Origin: Perkinsus chesapeaki
Lineage: Eukaryota; Perkinsozoa; Perkinsida; Perkinsidae
Reading direction: 5' to 3'
DNA: 26,414 bases
Assembly (NCBI GenBank): GCA_013115145.1
Contig: JAAPAO010000508.1
Location: 1 to 26,414, forward strand
In this document: positions 1 to 9,181 of the stretch, piece after piece
Numbering within the stretch: the stretch's first letter is position 1
Layout of the letters: each line of letters starts with the position of its first letter
The notes under the pieces: generated by a model
What the model was told of the DNA's origin: nothing
The model's input: the letters and a program-made list of their open reading frames with translations, nothing else
The model's database searches: none
Made by a program: the position numbers and the translations under genes

Positions 1-643
1 CCCGGAAAATATCCTCGTTTTCGTTTGTAATAGTATAGTTTCGTATGTGAAAATAGTATTCAGAGTTGTCAATAAGACTGAGGAGCAATAATAAGAGCAT
101 ATTTGTCACGAAACAGATGTACAAAGTCCTGTGACAGTTGTATATGTACATGTAAAATTTCGCTCGGCCGTTTTTTCGCGAAACGGTTGCGTTCACAGGC
201 GCAATCCATAGTGCAAAACCTTTATGTCTATAATTTCAAAGCCTAACTCGAAAAATTGAACGCGTGACGCCCGCCAAACTAAGTACAGTCTTTAGATGGC
301 GGGTACTGCACCCGCATTTAAACCTTCTTAACCTTGGCATGCCTCGCCTAGGGCAAGCCGTAGAGAAGGCAGAGGAAGTTGAGGAAGTGTTCGTCCTCCC
401 CTCACCAGGCATCGGAATAATACATTCCCGTCAGTTTAACGAACGACTTGCACATCGCCCCGTTCGAGGCCAGCGCTCGTCCTCGGCTAGATCTCGAAGC
501 CGTCAGCGCGCGCATCCAGCACGCGTTGACGATATGCACGGTCACGTAAGGCCAGCCGAGCTTCCAATTCTGAGGCGCCTCCGTGGTAGTGTCACTGAGG
601 TGCGAAGGGTCCCGTCTGTTTTGCAAGCGTAGCACCGTACCAC
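1..643. other. Non-coding left flank, no supported gene
   Basis: I find no open frame here with protein-like composition that can be joined by short introns as in the rest of the window. The only structure noted is a T-run followed by a TTTCGCGAAA palindrome near 172-184 and an even palindrome GAGGCGCCTC near 570. The open frame 264-632 has no recognisable motif and is arginine-rich throughout, as expected of chance translation. Confidence 0.5.
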
Positions 644-666
644 TGATACGGACCGTATCATACGGT
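644..666. repeat. Overlapping one-base-spacer palindromes, unit ATACGG
   Basis: TGATACGG (644-651), one base A, then CCGTATCA (653-660) is a perfect inverted repeat with 8-bp arms. It overlaps a second perfect one, ACCGTAT (652-658), one base C, ATACGGT (660-666). The result is the chain unit, reverse complement, unit, each separated by one base. This is read directly from the sequence; function unknown. Confidence 0.9.
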
Positions 667-749
667 AACAGGTATGCAATAGAGTGCGAAACGACAAGAA
701 CTTGGAGGCATTTCTATGCTTGAAACATGCTTGCCTTAGCAGTGTACAG

Positions 750-772
750 CAGTCGTCCGACGACTGTCGTCG
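750..772. repeat. Overlapping one-base-spacer palindromes, unit GTCGTC
   Basis: CAGTCGTC (750-757), C, GACGACTG (759-766) has 8-bp perfect arms. CGACGAC (758-764), T, GTCGTCG (766-772) has 7-bp perfect arms and overlaps it. The architecture is the same three-part alternation as at 644-666, but with an unrelated unit sequence. Confidence 0.9.
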
Positions 773-874
773 AAATGATTTTGGAATATCACTCGTTTTG
801 CGACTCTTCCTCAATTCGGCGACTCTAGAGCCCCAATATCGGAGAGCCTTCATCTTATATAGCCTTTGGTATAC

Positions 875-913
875 CATCCACTGGATGTCATCCAGCTTGG
901 ATGATCCAAGCTG
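875..913. repeat. Chain of alternating inverted repeats, unit CATCCA
   Basis: CATCCA (875-880), C, TGGATG (882-887) is followed by CTGGATG (881-887), T, CATCCAG (889-895), then CAGCTTGGAT (893-902), G, ATCCAAGCTG (904-913). All arms are perfect and all three spacers are a single base. The chain contains five alternating copies of the ATCCA/TGGAT core. Confidence 0.9.
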
Positions 914-1046
914 AAGTATCCAACATGGGTTATCGAGAACTGAACAGTCCGCACAAACAGTTAACAAATAAATTCGAATAACGCACATCAATTTGGGCCC
1001 TAGGATTATGATTTCTTACCTGAAGATGAAACCTTCATCATGGAGG

Positions 1047-1066
1047 AGTCCGAGTCGGACTGTCCG
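1047..1066. repeat. One-base-spacer palindromes, unit GTCCG
   Basis: AGTCCGA (1047-1053), G, TCGGACT (1055-1061) has 7-bp perfect arms. CGGAC (1056-1060), T, GTCCG (1062-1066) continues the alternation with 5-bp arms. Confidence 0.85.
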
Positions 1067-1089
1067 GCTATAAGTTTTGCAATATCTGA

Positions 1090-1119
1090 AACATAACCGT
1101 TATGTTACATAACTTATGT
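1090..1119. repeat. Four-part inverted-repeat chain, unit ACATAA
   Basis: AACATAAC (1090-1097), C, GTTATGTT (1099-1106) has 8-bp arms. GTTATGT (1099-1105), T, ACATAAC (1107-1113) has 7-bp arms. ACATAA (1107-1112), C, TTATGT (1114-1119) has 6-bp arms. Three overlapping perfect palindromes, each with a one-base spacer, make this the longest chain seen in the left cluster. Confidence 0.9.
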
Positions 1120-1358
1120 GGGAAAACTGCTCAAAACTGTGTAAGTCATCATCCCTCAAGCTTTCATCATAGCGGGATCATTATGCTTAAAGAATGACTA
1201 TTCATTGACGGCTCGAGGCTCAACCTTAGAAAGTCTATGGATGTCTACAGGATCACCGAGCATGTAATGATTCACTTGAAAACTGCAAGAAGCCAGATGA
1301 GAGAAGTGGCTTGACAGACAAGGAAGTAGGCTAACTGCAAAGATACTCGACTACCGTT

Positions 1359-2474
1359 CTATGGCCGATCAGCATAGCGAGCGAATTTCACCAATTTACG
1401 TTGCATATCAAACGATGAGAAATAACTCGTGAAAAACGGACGACCCAGGAAAATCATCGCGCCACGGTTATCACGATAGATAATTTTGAGCACGTACCAT
1501 TCATCATCATACTTCTGAGCGTACTTCTTCGGTGAGATACGTATGACGAGCGGACTTAGGGGATAAGAACCAACGTTAAACGTCAGGGTAGGCAGGAAGT
1601 TGTATGCTGCCTTCTCGATCAGCCAAAGGAGCCCAAGGCTTTTGATTCTTGGATTTCTACCAGAGTCATTTCTTACTGACTGACTTATCTCTTTCATGAG
1701 GTAGTCGAACTGCTCTTTGGGGAAGTCGAGCATGTCTGCCCCAGTGTCGTATGCAACAGCAGCATCAGACAGCTGTTTTGCAGAGGCTCGACCTTTAGAG
1801 CTCACCAGGCCAAGACTGTTTAAACCTGTAGCAAATATTCTGCGATATCCAACGGCCAACTTCATTGGAACTGTCATAGTAGTTGGAGCTTGAATAGGAC
1901 ATCGACCTTTCCACTGGCCCAACAGAAGCTGCCCACCGAAGGTAACCACGCGACTAGCCGAGGTGCATACTGAAACGGCGTACTGTTGCACGATCTTACT
2001 ATTTAATAGATCTAATGGTACTGTGTGAGGGTTAATACCGTCAGCGAAGGCTAGACCGAGAAAGTTCGTAGGTTTCTCAGTAGATACTCGTGAAGAGAAA
2101 TCAATGATGAGGCTGAATTGGGTTTTCAGTTTATGGCCGCTCACATCAATCACCCCCTCGTGCTGCACGGTCGTAATAGTCAAACCGTCCACGAAGCGTG
2201 TTGTATAATTCTTCATCTTGAAGGGGTCGCACGCACTTATGCAAACATAGCATAGTCTAGGCGGGCATGAGCCTTTCCCGTAGACCTTCTCATACCAATC
2301 TTTATATATAACATAAGTTCCACTCATGCCCGTGTCCATGTACAGGTCCAATGGTTGGCCATCGAAGCTTATTCCGGTAAGAATGGTATTGTCGAAGGGC
2401 AGGGAGATCTGGCCGATGACGAAGTGTAGCCCAACTGAAGCTACTAGCAAAGATTCGATAGCCGCTAATCGCAT
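1359..2474 (-). CDS. Secreted pepsin-type aspartyl protease-like protein (A1 family), intronless
   Basis: A 371-residue single-exon ORF. The start is taken at the ATG at 2472-2474 because the following residues form a signal peptide: a short hydrophobic stretch to about residue 21, ending VIGQ. Two catalytic triads of the A1 fold are visible: DTG at residues 47-49 (as DTGMS, where DTGSS/T is usual) and DTG at 243-245 (as DTGAD). A beta-rich C-terminus, with FLGRPFF and a following FDMQRKLVKFA segment, matches the end of pepsin-like enzymes. Several cysteines at 70-82 could form disulphides. Known for the family: acid endopeptidases acting in vacuoles or outside the cell. Inference: likely active, since both aspartates are present. 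It has no introns, unlike nearly every neighbour. Substrate unknown. Confidence 0.85.
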   Translation of the reverse strand: MRLAAIESLLVASVGLHFVIGQISLPFDNTILTGISFDGQPLDLYMDTGMSGTYVIYKDWYEKVYGKGSCPPRLCYVCISACDPFKMKNYTTRFVDGLTITTVQHEGVIDVSGHKLKTQFSLIIDFSSRVSTEKPTNFLGLAFADGINPHTVPLDLLNSKIVQQYAVSVCTSASRVVTFGGQLLLGQWKGRCPIQAPTTMTVPMKLAVGYRRIFATGLNSLGLVSSKGRASAKQLSDAAVAYDTGADMLDFPKEQFDYLMKEISQSVRNDSGRNPRIKSLGLLWLIEKAAYNFLPTLTFNVGSYPLSPLVIRISPKKYAQKYDDEWYVLKIIYRDNRGAMIFLGRPFFTSYFSSFDMQRKLVKFARYADRP

Positions 2475-2550
2475 TGAGAGATTGGGAAGGATGACTGACT
2501 CCGACGAGGTGAACAATCAAGTAGAGTCACAAGAGACTACTGCTGACACG

Positions 2551-2602
2551 CACGCGACTCGCGTGACGCGAGAACATCATCGGGCGCCGCGCGAATTTCG
2601 CG
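2551..2602. repeat. One-base-spacer palindromes, units ACGCGA and CGCGAA
   Basis: CACGCGA (2551-2557), C, TCGCGTG (2559-2565) has 7-bp perfect arms and overlaps CTCGCGT (2558-2564), G, ACGCGAG (2566-2572), again 7 bp. A further perfect palindrome CGCGAA (2590-2595), T, TTCGCG (2597-2602) follows 17 bases later, trailed by an imperfect third copy CGCGGA. Confidence 0.9.
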
Positions 2603-3088
2603 TCGCGGATCATCGTATTGGTTAAAGCCGTTGTACCGGCGACGAAGCCGAGCCTTAAGGGTTTATTTCCTTAACCCACCAACACCACTATGGTTGTCTT
2701 AGGCACCTTGTCCACCGCGTTGCAAGTGGCACTACCGTGGTATGACCTATTCCATAAGTTCTATAGAAAAAGACTCCGAACTAGAGCCGCTCCCCAGGAA
2801 AGCGCAATCGCTCCCAAAGAAAAAATGCAAACACGATGATACAATTTGCAACTGTGCCCAACGTGGGCCATGTTACATGGCGGAGTGAGTACTATCTCAT
2901 ACACAAAACAGTTCCCAAGCGGCAAGCTAGTAACCGCCTCGTACGTACTAGCTTTACCTTGTGTACACCCTTCCTCTTCCCCGACGTCACCGACGCTCCG
3001 TCATATCCCTCGGATGTGCATTTTGACGGATAGATGCCCCCGACGCCGTAACCAGTCCAAAGACTACCGCTAAGGTTCCTAAAAATCT

Positions 3089-3107
3089 CATATCCGACTG
3101 GGATATG
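3089..3107. repeat. Inverted repeat, 7-bp arms
   Basis: CATATCC (3089-3095) and GGATATG (3101-3107) flank a 5-base spacer. A smaller stem, GTTTC / GAAAC (3110-3124), follows. Confidence 0.8.
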
Positions 3108-3249
3108 GGGTTTCTAGATGAAACTTCATTTTAACCAGCATGCCGCGGAAATGCTGGCAATGAATGCTGACGGAAATGCTTCAAGCTCGCATACTCGACA
3201 TAGCCAGACTAATCTCCCCGCTACTTTCTCAAGCACATTAGTGGGCACA

Positions 3250-3268
3250 TGATTGCGTGACGCAATCA
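3250..3268. repeat. Perfect palindrome, 9-bp arms, one-base spacer
   Basis: TGATTGCGT (3250-3258), G, ACGCAATCA (3260-3268). Perfect arms around a single central base, the same geometry as the clusters at 644-1119. Confidence 0.9.
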
Positions 3269-3296
3269 CCGAAGAGATTAACCGCAGGGTGTCGCA

Positions 3297-3320
3297 GAGT
3301 TTGGCCTAATCGCCAAACTC
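3297..3320. repeat. Inverted repeat, 9-bp arms, 6-base spacer
   Basis: GAGTTTGGC (3297-3305) and GCCAAACTC (3312-3320) are perfect reverse complements separated by CTAATC. Confidence 0.9.
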
Positions 3321-3409
3321 ATTGAATCTAAGGCCTACTCTCCCCGGACTGAGGTCCGAAGGGACGTCAGATTCCCTGTCCCGGTTTTGCTCCACGTTCG
3401 CCTGGTTTT

Positions 3410-3619
3410 GTGCTCAAGTTCAATCGGTCAAAATGTGGCATATCTTTTGCGGGTCGCAATTTGCAGCAAATGACTACTCAAATCAACGACTGTCAAAAGC
3501 ATTTGAAAAGCGTTCAGAACCTGTTAGCTACCGTACTTCTGGGCGAGGACGCGTTCAAGCCAGCGCTGACGCATACAGCTACTCGTGAAGGAAACTGTGA
3601 TGGGAGTTTTCTCAGATGA
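3410..3619 (+). CDS. Possible 3' exon of an unrecognised gene
   Basis: An open frame of about 69 codons whose middle has a helical, glutamine/lysine-rich look (around QQMTTQIND and KHLKSVQNLLATVL). It ends with TGA at 3617-3619, running tail to tail with the minus-strand gene at 3612-4063. No upstream exon or start could be joined with confidence; an internal ATG at 3470 is possible. No domain is recognised. It may be chance. Confidence 0.25.
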   Translation: MLKFNRSKCGISFAGRNLQQMTTQINDCQKHLKSVQNLLATVLLGEDAFKPALTHTATREGNCDGSFLR

Positions 3620-4063
3620 CATCAAGTTTATACCGCCGGAGTGCGAAGCTGATATCTAAAATACGCTGGGACGTGCAAACGTCCAAGGCACAGCAGCGCT
3701 GAAGCACCTCTGCGATTTCCTTTAAGTTCACCACGGAAACTCCGGTAAAGAGATTGTTGATTCGGTTGTGGAGTGACAACTGGAATGAACATACGCTTCC
3801 GAGTGGGCTCTCGAATCACCTCGCTTTTTTTTTGCAGAGCAAGTAGTGTATCGTCCATCCGTTTCCTCATGGTGTTCAAGGCGTATAATTCTTGTATAGA
3901 CCAAAACTTTAGACCCTCTGAATGCAGTAATGATTAAGGGGCAAAGCGACGAGGTTTCATGCAGCCATCGTAGATTCTCACCGGCACAAAGCTTCATATG
4001 GCCGATTTTCCCCGTCGTCGTGAGTGCGAAAGCATCAAGACTGCTGGATCCACTTGCCTGCAT
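3612..4063 (-). CDS. Small three-exon gene, unknown function
   Basis: Three exons, 4063-3982, 3917-3778 and 3719-3612, join in frame to give 109 residues. The two introns (64 and 58 bases) start GTGAGA and GTCACT and end CAG and AAG. Each separate frame stops soon after its donor, and the joined frame reads through, which supports the model. The product is basic and mostly helical, with an ELYALNTMRKRMDD segment in the middle and LRRYKLDVI at the end. No family is recognised. Both introns are at the long end for this window, so the joins are less certain than elsewhere. Confidence 0.5.
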
Positions 4064-4777
4064 GGAGTGCCACGCGGACGAGCCTCAAAAGCTCTAATCA
4101 CTCTGTACCGTCGGGCTGGCGCTCATGGAGAAGCTAATAGACTGTATCGTTGATCTGGGACTTTGAAGGTCAAGCACCCTTGCTGCTGAGGCTTGAAACG
4201 AGTCGTCCGAGACTATTGGAAACCTATAGGAAGATTCAGCCTGAATCAATCGTGCGGCCTGATCAGGACATTCCTCACACCGAAGGTGGCATCTGCTACC
4301 TCATTTGCTGTAGTTTCATCATGGAAGATCAGTAGCGTCACTGAGAGGCTATCGTTGTAAAGGATCGGTTGCGACGGACCTCGCATAACAGAGGATGGTA
4401 TGTACCAGTGTCTCCCCTACCAACAGGAGCGGAGCTCCCTGAACTATTCAATATCGTCAGGACCTGTGGTGCTCCATCAAAGACCATGACACCACAGGCT
4501 GAGGCATATGGATACCGGTGCCTATAAAACGTTGGGCTTTAACTGGTGTAATTTTTTAGCAATGGTGGTTGACCTGCTAAAATCCACTGGCTTTCTTTGA
4601 GGATTACGAGTCGATTCTGTGCAGTTTGTTGAATCCCGATAGACAAGTATGCCATGGCGTTTAGTGACTGCCACCCAGGAATCAGTTGCGCTACCAGTAT
4701 CTGAGATTGCCAGTATAGCTCAAGGTACTGTGTAATCAACGGCCATACCTATTAAAACAAGGCTTGCTACGTAAGTG
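4064..4777. other. Non-coding or unresolved stretch
   Basis: Short open frames at 4150-4335 (+) and 4539-4739 (-) have no recognisable features and could not be extended by splicing. An inverted repeat CCTGTGGTG / CACCACAGG with an 18-base spacer lies near 4463-4498. Confidence 0.4.
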
Positions 4778-4853
4778 ATAGGTCACCTATTATAAATTAA
4801 GAGGAGTCTGAGAGTCCCACCTATCATAGGTGGGACTCTCAGACCCCTCTTAA
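4778..4853. repeat. Long hairpin, 28-bp arms with one-base loop, plus satellite palindrome
   Basis: Positions 4797-4824 and 4826-4853 are reverse complements over 28 bases with one mismatch, separated by a single C at 4825. Just left of it, ATAGGT (4778-4783), C, ACCTAT (4785-4790) repeats the hexamer and the same central C that form the tip of the big hairpin (ACCTAT, C, ATAGGT). On the minus strand the hairpin starts at the TAA stop of the gene at 4850-5350. It would fold in RNA or extrude as a cruciform. It could be a 3'-end signal, a foldback element remnant, or a product of replication template switching. Confidence 0.9.
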
Positions 4854-5350
4854 TCTGCATGTACTGGGAATATCAATCCGTGACAGACAACGATGCTGAC
4901 TTTAGCTCCGCGAAAATTCGGGTCACCTTTGTTGATTAGCAGCGCCTTCTTCAGCAAGAGGACCTCTACCGGCTCGTAGAAGTAAGCCGACATCTCGCTC
5001 CCTAATTCTATCGATCTATCATCTGTAAGAGACCAGGCACTATTGATTGTAAGGCAGGGGTATCTACACTCGTCCTTTTCTTGGAGGATGACCTTAACTA
5101 GATCCGAAGTAACTCGTCGGCTCCGTAGAGCACATTGTAAGCCTTCCATCATGTCGTACTTCAAGTAGGAGCATCGGCTCAGTAGGAGTGCTAAGGTTCG
5201 TCGAGGTAACACGGATCCTCCCAAACCCTAACGACCAAGCGCGGCTCACATCAGCCTCGTTAAGTATACTTCACGTACCTCGTGGATGGTGGCTTCTAAT
5301 AGTAGAGTAACTATCTTTGGTGGAAGAACGTTCGAGACTAGTCGATCCAT
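4850..5350 (-). CDS. Two-exon gene, unknown function
   Basis: Exon 1 (5350-5279) and exon 2 (5227-4850) are joined by a 51-base intron (GTACGT...GTTAG) in phase 0 to give 149 residues, starting MDRLVSNVLPP. The frame is also open upstream of this ATG to an acceptor-like CATAG at about 5391, so a further 5' exon is possible; the ORF at 5520-5849 could belong to the same gene. The product looks globular and mixed alpha/beta, with an alternating hydrophobic C-terminus (AKVSIVVCHGLIF). No family is recognised. The stop codon abuts the 4797-4853 hairpin. Confidence 0.55.
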
Positions 5351-5519
5351 CGTTGTCGTCTCGTGATGATTTGCGGAGCGGTCGAGTCGAGCAGCGGAAA
5401 ACACCTATGCGAAGCCATGATGGCAGCTGGTTTTCGCATTAAGCCCTCCTAAGGCGCTCTTGAGGGAGCCTGTCAGGCCGTCGATGGCAGGCAAATAACG
5501 CCAATCCAAAAGGAGAATA

Positions 5520-5849
5520 TTAAAAAAGCGTTCGGAAGGAATAGCAGAGATTTACAAGTTCACAGGTTGCTCGATAAAAGCAAAGACGCAGAGAAGGGCC
5601 CAGGATGGGGTTGAGAGATCCCTGGTTGGTGTATTCTAGGATAGCACTAAGGCTCGTGAACAATTCCAAGAGGGGATCGGTTGAGCCCGCCATATCGAGT
5701 GCCTGATAAGAAGTTGTAGGATAGCAGTCCCTACTCGTTAACTTCACCTCAGCCAAAAGTAGGGCAAGTGCGCTGATAGTAGCAAACGATCCATACATTT
5801 CAGAATGGTTAATCGCTAGGCTCATGAGAGCGCATCTGCAGTATAACAA
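5520..5849 (-). CDS. Possible upstream exons, unknown protein
   Basis: A 109-codon open frame, rich in leucine and alanine and apparently helical (SALALLLAE, LLELFTSLSAILEY). It contains an in-frame 45-base GTGAAG...CAG segment that could be an intron without changing frame. I could not join it to the gene at 4850-5350: the next acceptor lies too far away for the usual intron size. It may be a separate small gene or chance. Confidence 0.3.
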   Translation of the reverse strand: MLYCRCALMSLAINHSEMYGSFATISALALLLAEVKLTSRDCYPTTSYQALDMAGSTDPLLELFTSLSAILEYTNQGSLNPILGPSLRLCFYRATCELVNLCYSFRTLF

Positions 5850-6100
5850 TCCCTACGCAGGCCTCACAAGAGGCAGTAAAAAGTCTTGCTTACAAAGTCT
5901 TCGTCTCACAGAGCTTAGCAAGTATCGGCTTCACCGGGAGTAACAAAACAGCGTTTGCAAGTAGAAGACCACGAAAACACTGTATAACATCTTTTACTTC
6001 TTTTAAATGACTTATCTGATTACCAGTCCAGGATGCTTTACACTACCGCAAAACCAAAGTCGGCCAGCATCAATCTCGTGCTTTCAAGCGGGTTTGCGAG

Positions 6101-6845
6101 TTACGTTATTTCGTCCCCAATTCGGCTGGCACGAATGCCGATGTATGATATTGGGAAGACTGCCGCGGTTTCTACGCTCAACTGACGCAGACTGGAAGAA
6201 GCGCCTGAGCGTGTGGCCTCAGGCTCAGGCGTATGACTATGCAGATACCTTGTCCAAATCAGATGGTTATCATGTGAATCTAGGCTAGCGTCCAAGTTGG
6301 GTGTATGGGCTCGAACTTCATCGTCCTCTGGGGATACCAGCAACTGACGGCATCACACAATACCAAAGCACGTTCGATAACAGTTATATCAACCTTCTTT
6401 GTCTCAAGCATCTTATCGGTAAGGTAGGTCGAGACTGAAGCCTGTAGCTGTTTTGTATTGTCGATGGTCATCAACTCTTCTATTATCATACCGATATATC
6501 CCGGTCTCAATAGACGTTCTCCCTCAGCCTAAAAGCTACCGTGTGTTTATTGGCTGTAGCGCGTTTCTAACCATGATGCCATGTTTTTGCTCCGGATTGC
6601 TACCCAAGAGCTCGTTCACTAGCGATTCGCGTTCATTAACGTCATTTGGCCAAACACCAGCATAGGAACATCTGTGACCCGAAGCAGGGGTATGAACTTC
6701 AATCCCTCTCTCACTGCAGCAGTTCTAGCTCACGGTCGAGCTTCCCGGCGATTTCGATCACCCGCGGTAGGGCTGCAGCGATTCCCGTCTGGCCAGTGCG
6801 GCTGAGCGACTTTCTAATACAACGTTTTTCGTACTTGCTTATCAT
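6101..6845 (-). CDS. Four-exon gene, unknown function
   Basis: Exons 6845-6715, 6671-6572, 6528-6394 and 6343-6101 join in frame through introns of 43, 43 and 50 bases, giving 202 residues from an ATG at 6843-6845. Every exon frame hits a stop inside the following intron, and all phases agree, so the model is well supported up to exon 4. The N-terminal half is helical and charged (KLDRELELLQ, ESLVNELLGSN, MIIEELMTIDN). The C-terminal part is Ser/Thr/His-rich and likely disordered. A further optional intron in exon 4 (GTATCT...CTCAG, 44 bases) would give a different tail. A 9-bp-arm inverted repeat (CGCCTGAGC / GCTCAGGCG) lies in exon 4. No family is recognised. Confidence 0.6.
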
Positions 6846-7476
6846 GATATCCCTTCTTGATTGGTGAATTTACAGTGGCCTCGAATGGAGCACCGGGAGA
6901 TATGAACATACGGGATAAGACAGCTGTTGCTCTCCCCGGGATTCCTCAGCACATCTCAATCGTTGTGGTGTTAGCTCAGCCTTCGAATATTTTCCTGACC
7001 TAGCTACCGACAATGCTAATCCCCCAACGCAAAATTATCACTATAACTTTCGCACTATGACAGTAGCAGCGTGGCACTGGGCTGCTCTATTCAACGATGA
7101 TTGTTCGAATCTATTAATTAGAGTACGTTGGATATGACAAACTAACTCAAGCGGTCGCTACTGAGAAAGGGATACTCGTACTGATCGAGAAATGCACTCC
7201 CCGGATCGACAAGTTGTGCAAATCACGATGCTAAATCAAACAGGGTTTCGATCGAATGATAAAACAGGCAACAGATACAGCTTAATAACGATAGCAAGTA
7301 TAGAAGACTTTCCGTCCTATGCTTTAACAGGAATAACAACAGCAGCAACCCATCCTTACAACAGATAAACGCTCAACACGCAGGAAAATGGTTATAGACG
7401 ATAAAGATACAGTTTTATTAGAGACCGCCGATAGGACGTTCAACCTATCGGTAGTAAATTCCATGGCCAATAACAG
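6846..7476. other. Intergenic, nothing recognised
   Basis: This 630-base gap lies between the 5' end of one minus-strand gene and the 3' end of the transporter gene. I see no joinable coding frame, no strong palindrome and no RNA gene signature. Confidence 0.5.
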
Positions 7477-8819
7477 CTATACCAGTCTAGCAGGATTGTT
7501 AAGCAAGGGCTCGTTGATAGCATTCTTGGTATTCACCGTGCGAGGACGAGCACTATTGGACAAGGACGACAAAGCTGAGTTAGCTGAGCCATTCATAACG
7601 AATGGTTTGCGCTCTAGTGGTGTACCAGCGGACATGGACATCGACATAGGAGCACGAGCCGGGTTGACCTGAGAAACGTATAAAGAAAGCTAGTGGTGAA
7701 CGCTCCTACCTTTTCGGTGCCAGAAAGGCCGAAAGGCAGCCGTACGATGTTATCATAAACAAGTACACCGTAGACTAGCAGGGCAAAACCGGCGAGCTGG
7801 ATGAGAGAATAGGGCGTCAGTGGCTCACCAAAAGCATGGTCATCACTACTATAGTACCTAAAAGAAGTGGTGCGAAGATACTGCAAAGGAGCGGCTTACA
7901 TTATAATAGAACAGATCCAGATAAGAATAGTCCTGGTAGAATCTAACATGGTAGTATGAATAGCCGAGGCCGAATTAGTGACATTAACAGCACAGATGTT
8001 ATAGGCAAAGGTATTGAGGGCGTAACCGAGAACACCACCTAGAACCATCTTAGAGTGACCCATCATAGCAAAGGCATCCGATGCGTTCTCAAAAACACCA
8101 CCAACATCTTTGCCAGGTACATGTTGCATTATTGGTAGCACTACACAGGCCATAACCAGGAGGCCCCAGATACCCTCAATGCCCACCAAAGCGAGAGGGG
8201 GCACTGCACCGCCCTTGAGAAGGAACTCCTCTACGACATACTGGGAGGCACAGACAACCTGGGCGGCTATAATAAAGCATATTCCTGTCATTATTTCACC
8301 GAAGGAGAAGCTTACGGCCTGGGAATCCCTGGCGAAGACCGAGGAAGACCCCACAAGTGTAAGCGCAATAACGCAGATGATAACACCGGCCCAGTGATTA
8401 CGATACATTTTACGTTTGAGGAAAATAACCGAGAGAGCCGCTGAGAAGACTATAATACTTCCTTTAAGCATTTGGAAGACCGACACGGGAGTGTAGACCA
8501 AACCAACGGCTTGAAAGGACGTACCGACCAGGTCGAAGCATGCGGGCAAAAATATGGCCAACCAGGTCTTCCTAGTGGGGTAGGAGAAGGGCTTCCCTGT
8601 TATACGAGCGACCAAGGCTAATATATAGAACACAATGAGGGCCAGGAACATACCGGAGAACATCATTAGGGACATAAACCATGGTTTATTGAAGAGATGG
8701 ACACCGTATTGCGGGAGACCGACAGCAAAACTCTGGAACGCTAACTTTTCGGATATTGATTGGCCTGATCCAACTATTAGACCGAGGCCGAATGCCAATC
8801 CAAGAGTTGAGATGGCCAT
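7477..8819 (-). CDS. SLC35F6-like membrane transporter (drug/metabolite transporter superfamily)
   Basis: Exons 8819-7900, 7857-7710 and 7668-7477 with introns of 42 (GTAAGC...TTTAG) and 41 bases (GTAGGA...TCAG) encode 419 residues. The start matches the family: a first transmembrane helix begins at residue 1, as in SLC35F6. About ten hydrophobic helices follow. Recognisable segments include the PACFDLVGTSFQAVGL stretch with the LKGSIIVF helix after it, and LDSTRTILIW near the last helix. The tail after about residue 355 is a cytosolic Ser/Asn-rich extension ending EPLLNNPARLV, which resembles an acidic-dileucine sorting signal (inference). Family knowledge: SLC35F6-type proteins sit in lysosomal or other endomembranes and their substrate is not settled. 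Both introns lie near the 3' end. Confidence 0.88.
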
Positions 8820-9181
8820 TACTAACAGAACTGGAAAAATGGATACAGTGACTGCTATACAGGAACGCGCAGCAAATGCGGATTAAACGATGAATCTAGC
8901 TTCGAAGTCACGCGCCGCAAAATTATTGTGGCATAAGATCCGAAAGTGCTTTCTTGGATAGAATCGACGGTATGGAGAGGTTTTCCAATAATTGTTGAGT
9001 AGTTCGAGCGTGACACGGAATAGAGGTGCCCCAGTAGAAGATATTCAGAGCCTCATTTCGGAGCCGGTGAAAACTATTCCAGAAAAATGGTCGGGGGAGG
9101 ATATGAAAAAGACGTATGTGTATAAATAAGCTCCTATGACGTTCCTGGGTTCTTCCCCCACAGCATCATTCGGCTTTGCCT
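8820..9181. promoter_or_regulatory. Divergent promoter region between transporter and helicase
   Basis: This is the 362-base gap between two divergent start codons. TATAAATA at 9121-9128 lies 54 bases before the helicase ATG and could be a TATA-like element. A pyrimidine run ending CACAG at about 9152-9162 resembles a splice acceptor and could receive a leader if this organism trans-splices. Both readings are inference. Confidence 0.4.

Larger units (their letters stand above)
2475..3409. other. Non-coding stretch with scattered palindromes
   Basis: This segment upstream of the protease gene holds no supported gene. It contains the inverted repeats listed separately at 2551-2602, 3089-3107, 3250-3268 and 3297-3320, plus a 9-bp-arm inverted repeat AAGCTAGTA / TACTAGCTT around 2922-2953. 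Promoter elements of the protease gene must lie near its left end but none is recognisable. Confidence 0.5.

Noticed and set aside
264-632. 122-codon open frame on the plus strand
   Set aside because: Arginine- and serine-rich without motif, start is not ATG, and the opposite frames are equally open; no exon could be joined.
644-1119. Palindrome cluster as a CRISPR array or tRNA/rRNA remnant
   Set aside because: Unit sequences differ between clusters, spacing is irregular, there is no repeat-spacer pattern, and the genome is eukaryotic.
3601-3880. Retrotransposon polyprotein fragment
   Set aside because: Short plus-strand segments looked loosely like reverse transcriptase, but no catalytic motif (YxDD, RNase H DED) is present and the minus strand reads as a spliced gene.
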